NCBI RefSeq assembly: GCF_000021965.1
Contig: NC_011832.1
Location: 2,645,242-2,709,241, forward strand
Source: Methanosphaerula palustris E1-9c
GTDB lineage: Archaea > Halobacteriota > Methanomicrobia > Methanomicrobiales > Methanospirillaceae
Direction of reading: 5' to 3'
Length of the DNA stretch: 64,000 bases
Of this stretch, positions 61,107-64,000 are shown piece by piece. Position 1 is the first letter of the stretch. Each line of letters opens with the position of its first letter. The position numbers and the translations under genes were made by a program. A model generated the notes under the pieces. That model searched no databases, was not told the origin of the DNA, and saw only the letters and a list, made by a program, of their open reading frames with translations.

Positions 61107-61379
61107 TTACTCTGCTGCGTCCAGGTCCTTGAGCAATTCGTCGCAGAACCCCGAGAGCCTGCCGCAGGCCTCGCGGATCACGGCTATCGGGGATTTTTCG
61201 CCCTTGGTCGTGATGAAGAGTTCAGGGTCTGAAAACTGGTATTTGATCCGGTATCGTGCCACATCGACCTCAGGATCGGTCAGGATCTCCTCGGTCAGTG
61301 CGTTCATAAAGGTATTGCCCTCTCCTGCGATCAGAAGGCGTGCTTTATCCTTCTCCAGCTCAAGGATCTTGATCTCCAT
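61107..61379 (-). CDS. rpoL: DNA-directed RNA polymerase subunit L
   Basis: The 90-residue archaeal RpoL (Rpb11-like) starts 'MEIKILELEKDKARLLIAGEGNTF'-type: first strand 'MEIKILELEKDKARLLI', then 'NTFMNALTEEILTD' (the alpha motif with Leu-Ile) and 'YRIKYQFSDPELFI'. It dimerises with subunit D in the polymerase. A longer frame upstream to 61502 is not conserved. Ends 20 bases from the convergent membrane gene. Confidence 0.94.
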   Translation of the reverse strand: MEIKILELEKDKARLLIAGEGNTFMNALTEEILTDPEVDVARYRIKYQFSDPELFITTKGEKSPIAVIREACGRLSGFCDELLKDLDAAE

Positions 61380-61426
61380 GCCTTTATGGTTGGTAGGGGA
61401 AGAAGGATATAGGTATGGGTGATGCC

Positions 61427-62146
61427 TCAGAAGGAGAACATCTCGCCATCGTGCCCGGCATGGGGTGTGTCGAACGGGATCCTGTGAGAGAGGTGGACAC
61501 ATCGGAACTCCTTCGCCCCGCTCTCCTCTGCGATCTGGCAGGCCTCCTCATAGTTCATGTGCTTGTGGATGTGGAATCCGGGCGGAACAATCCCGTCGAT
61601 CAGGAGCAGGTCGGCTCCCTGCAACATGGCCCTGCTCGCCGGGTCGAGGTCGGCCCTGGTGTCGGCGGTGTAACAGATCACCGTCCCCTGGTGCTCGATC
61701 CGAAGGCCGGTAGTGTATGCCGGCGGATGGTTGACCGGGAAGAGGGTGATCGTCATCCCGAGCAGTTCGAACGGTTTGAACGGTGTGACCGGGTGCCTCT
61801 CGAATGGAAGGAACGAGAAGGTCTGGCCGCAGTACTCCAGCACCTCTGCCGCCCCGTAGACGGCCGGCGGCTTCTGCACCCGGTAGAACTCTCCAAATCC
61901 CATGAAATGATCATAATGGCCATGGGTCCAGATCACTGCGTCGATCTCTGGTGATCCTGCGCAGAGGAGCTGCTGCCGCAGGTCGGGCGAGGTGTCGATC
62001 AGCAGGTGGCGATCGTCCACCTCAATGAGCAGCGAGGTTCGAAGGCGTTGCTCCCCGGTTCTGTATGCCTCCATGCACTGGGGACAGGCGCACCTGATCT
62101 TTGGGGTGCCTATCGCATCCCCGGTACCGAGCAACCGAAGTTTCAT
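61427..62146 (-). CDS. MBL-fold phosphodiesterase (PhnP-like)
   Basis: The start 'MKLRLLGTGDAIGTPKI' gives 239 residues. A zinc-binding Cys group 'CACPQCMEAY' near the N-terminus is like PhnP, and the MBL motif is 'IWTHGHYDHFMGFGE', then 'HMNYEEAC' and 'VHLSHRIPFD' at the end. PhnP cleaves cyclic ribose phosphate; here the substrate is open. The start is adjacent to the AAA ATPase stop (62148), same strand, so they are one operon. Confidence 0.88.
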   Translation of the reverse strand: MKLRLLGTGDAIGTPKIRCACPQCMEAYRTGEQRLRTSLLIEVDDRHLLIDTSPDLRQQLLCAGSPEIDAVIWTHGHYDHFMGFGEFYRVQKPPAVYGAAEVLEYCGQTFSFLPFERHPVTPFKPFELLGMTITLFPVNHPPAYTTGLRIEHQGTVICYTADTRADLDPASRAMLQGADLLLIDGIVPPGFHIHKHMNYEEACQIAEESGAKEFRCVHLSHRIPFDTPHAGHDGEMFSF

Positions 62147-62147
62147 C

Positions 62148-63425
62148 CTACACCCAGCAACAGTCCTTGATGGTGTTCCGCTTCTCGACCATCTCGACAC
62201 CCTTCTCGATGTCGTCCTGGGAGATCATATGCTGACCCCGCATCAGTGCCGAGATCATCCCTTCCTTGACGATCATCCGGAGATCGGCCCCTGAGAACTT
62301 GGCAGTCTCCTCTGCCAGCTGGTCCAGGTTCAGGGACGAGTCCAGGGTTGCCGTCAGTTTGGAGAGGATCGTTCTGCGCATTCCGGTATCCGGGAGGGCG
62401 AACTCGATCACCTCGTCGAACCTCCGCCAGGCCGCGTCATCGAGCAGACGCGGGTGATTGGTGGCCCCGATCAGTACCACGCCATTCTTAACCAGGTTCA
62501 CCTGGTCGATGTTCTTTAAGAGGGCGTTCACGGCCCGCTTCATCGCGCCGTGATCGTCGTTGGTCCGGCTCTTCGCGATGAAGTCGAACTCGTCGATGAA
62601 GAGGATCGACGGGGTCAGTTTTCTCGCGAGGTCGAAGATCCGGTCGATGTTCTTGGAGGTCTCGCCGAGGTACTGCGAGGTGATCATTGAGAGGCGGACC
62701 TCAAGGATCGGCATGTGCAGCACATGCGACATCGAGAGCGCCAGCGAGGTCTTACCAGTACCGGGTGGGCCGACGAAGAGGAACTTGCCCACCTCATGGA
62801 TATCATGAGCCCGGAGGAAGTCCAGGTTGGCCATCGCCGTGTTGATCTTTCTGATGCTGTCCTCCTGCTCAGGGGAGAGGACCAGGTCCTCAAGCCGCTG
62901 GGTCACCTCTTCAGGGGCTGACACAATGATCAGGTCCAGCGCCCCCCGGATCTTCTCGTCATCGGCGATGATCGCGGAGATCTTCTTCTCCAAGTAGGCC
63001 CGAGTATCCTCGTACGGAATATTGGCGGCCTTGGCCTGCAGGTACGACACGTCGACCTGACGTTCCGTCTCATAGTACCAGGCGAGTGCAGGGTTCCGCT
63101 GGATCTGCGCGGTCCCTCCTTTCTTGACGAACCAGTCCGCCGCACCGGGCAGCGCGGTGATCCGCAGCCGCTGGCCGAACTCCTCGTAGGAGACGAACGG
63201 GTTCGCTTTCAGTTGTTCGGCGGCATCCGAGATCCCGAATACCTTTCTGATCATCCCTTCACTAACACTGACCGGCCGTTTCACCTCGGCAGACTTGCTG
63301 GTGACACCAAAGATCTCCCTGCAGACAGGAGTCAGATCGTTGATGTTGAGTCTCTGGTACTGGTTGTAGACCTCGGCTGTCAGGACAACCTCTGTCAGCT
63401 TCAGCATCTCATCGTCTCCGGACAT
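62148..63425 (-). CDS. AAA-family ATPase
   Basis: A 425-residue ATPase. The N-terminal 200 residues are of unknown fold; the AAA domain begins about residue 205. Walker A 'FVGPPGTGKTSLALSMS', Walker B 'ILFIDEFDFIAKS', sensor 1 'VLIGATNHPRLLD', arginine-finger region 'DAAWRRFDEVIEFALPD' and C-lid 'FSGADLRMIVKEGMI' are intact. It is close to the single-AAA branch of Cdc48/PAN but lacks their coiled coil and OB-domain. Function unknown; may act in proteolysis or remodelling. Start could be ATG 63425. Confidence 0.88.
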   Translation of the reverse strand: MSGDDEMLKLTEVVLTAEVYNQYQRLNINDLTPVCREIFGVTSKSAEVKRPVSVSEGMIRKVFGISDAAEQLKANPFVSYEEFGQRLRITALPGAADWFVKKGGTAQIQRNPALAWYYETERQVDVSYLQAKAANIPYEDTRAYLEKKISAIIADDEKIRGALDLIIVSAPEEVTQRLEDLVLSPEQEDSIRKINTAMANLDFLRAHDIHEVGKFLFVGPPGTGKTSLALSMSHVLHMPILEVRLSMITSQYLGETSKNIDRIFDLARKLTPSILFIDEFDFIAKSRTNDDHGAMKRAVNALLKNIDQVNLVKNGVVLIGATNHPRLLDDAAWRRFDEVIEFALPDTGMRRTILSKLTATLDSSLNLDQLAEETAKFSGADLRMIVKEGMISALMRGQHMISQDDIEKGVEMVEKRNTIKDCCWV

Positions 63426-63473
63426 AGATCTTAACCGTATCTATTCGCCGGCCCCTGCGATAAGCATATCCAA

Positions 63474-64000
63474 TCATGCAGTGGTGACGAAGGAACCTTC
63501 TTCGGTCACGATCAGGGTGTGTTCATGCTGCGAGACCATCGAACCTGGCTGGTCATGGAGGACTGGATAGCCGTAGCAGACACCGGCCCGGATCAGCGCG
63601 TTCAGTGCCAGATCCCGCTTTTGATCGGTGATCCACCTGCGTGCAAACGGCATTCCGTTTCGATCGCTGATATCCTCCAGCACCCTCCTCGCCGCCGGCA
63701 TCCTGACCGGATGGTTCCCGATCTGCTGCAGGATCTCGATCCTCTGTTCATCGTTCACCCGGCCGCTCCCGGTGGTCGCGAACGGTTCGATGGCGATCAC
63801 CATTCCCTCAACCAGGGGGGTGCCCCCGATCAGCCTGATGTTCGGGATCGACGGCTGGGTGTGGATCTGGAACTGCCCAAGGCCGTGACCGGTCAGGTTC
63901 GCGATCGGTTTGAACCCTTTCGCCTCGATGGTCTGCTGGATGATCCCGCCGAGTTCGCCGGTGGTGACTCCGGGCCTTACCGCCCGGATCGCTTCGGCGA
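63474..64000 (-). CDS. map: Type II methionine aminopeptidase, C-terminal part (cut by window end)
   Basis: The open frame enters the window at its right end. The visible 175 residues are the C-terminal part: 'GHGLGQFQIHTQPSIP' with metal ligand His, 'VIAIEPFAT' with ligand Glu, and 'SQHEHTLIVTEEGSFVTT' with the final conserved Glu, as in archaeal type II MetAP. It removes the N-terminal Met of nascent proteins. The start, with the first metal ligands Asp/Asp, lies beyond 64000. Confidence 0.93.
   Translation of the reverse strand, partial: AEAIRAVRPGVTTGELGGIIQQTIEAKGFKPIANLTGHGLGQFQIHTQPSIPNIRLIGGTPLVEGMVIAIEPFATTGSGRVNDEQRIEILQQIGNHPVRMPAARRVLEDISDRNGMPFARRWITDQKRDLALNALIRAGVCYGYPVLHDQPGSMVSQHEHTLIVTEEGSFVTTA

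Noticed and set aside
1-64000. CRISPR arrays, rRNA genes or insertion sequences
   Set aside because: I looked for regularly spaced repeats, rRNA-like stretches and transposase frames with terminal repeats and saw none. The only mobile DNA is the tRNA-Glu element.

Overview
The window looks like a chromosome segment of a methanogenic archaeon, most likely order Methanomicrobiales. It carries archaeal information-processing genes (proteasome alpha, RNase P proteins, RpoP, RpoL, L37Ae, L15e, SBDS, KEOPS Pcc1, Brix, NAC, DRG GTPase), archaeal lipid and isoprenoid genes (HMG-CoA synthase with thiolase and DUF35 protein, digeranylgeranylglyceryl-phosphate synthase), and genes linked to methanogen cofactors (CofD for F420, CTP-dependent riboflavin kinase, an HdrA-like flavoprotein, an MtrA paralogue). 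Most of the window is GC-rich. The 30.1-38.4 kb stretch is clearly AT-rich.

Layout. 0.2-4 kb: a small DNA-binding protein, then a four-gene minus-strand mevalonate-entry operon. 4-6.5 kb: riboflavin genes ribK and two tandem copies of ribB. 6.5-11.4 kb: transporter, phosphoesterase, a secreted FKBP-like protein, and two decayed genes (nucleoside deoxyribosyltransferase, VOC protein). 11.5-15.8 kb: the translation/proteasome superoperon, without exosome genes. 15.9-29.9 kb: housekeeping genes (moaC, NAD(P)HX repair, RecJ-like, NAC, TrmI, pyrBI, coaD, gamma carbonic anhydrase, HdrA-like, mtnA, DGGGP synthase, tRNA-Arg, trm1, DRG GTPase). 30.04-38.40 kb: tRNA-Glu(CTC) carrying an integrated 8.27-kb element. 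38.5-50.8 kb: sensor kinase, stress and transport genes (Lon with MarR, ABC exporter), with several pseudogenes between them. 51.2-55.6 kb: an arsenic-type resistance operon that ends in a soluble MtrA-like corrinoid protein. 55.6-64 kb: housekeeping genes (DODA-type dioxygenase, HD hydrolase, cofD, MsrP-like molybdoenzyme, rpoL, MBL hydrolase, AAA ATPase, methionine aminopeptidase cut by the window end).

The main discovery is the 8,269-bp element in tRNA-Glu. A perfect 55-bp repeat (30078-30132 and 38347-38401) starts at the first base of the anticodon loop and flanks the element. The integrase gene is split at this repeat: its N-terminal part lies at the left end and its C-terminal part at the right end, both on the minus strand and in the same frame through the repeat. 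Circularising the element would rebuild one integrase of about 435 residues. This is the arrangement of SSV-type archaeal integrases. Between the ends lie a P4-like primase/helicase, a serine recombinase, an excisionase-like HTH protein, a YidD homologue, a tandem-repeat zinc-ribbon membrane protein, a HEPN-like protein, and a 45-bp-arm inverted repeat around a very AT-rich core that could be a replication origin.

The second point of interest is the arsenic operon: ArsP-type permease, small thioredoxin, two DGC proteins, ACR3, ArsC and an MtrA paralogue without its membrane anchor. Together they suggest arsenic efflux coupled to a corrinoid methyl carrier. All functional statements come from reading the sequence; no database search was run.
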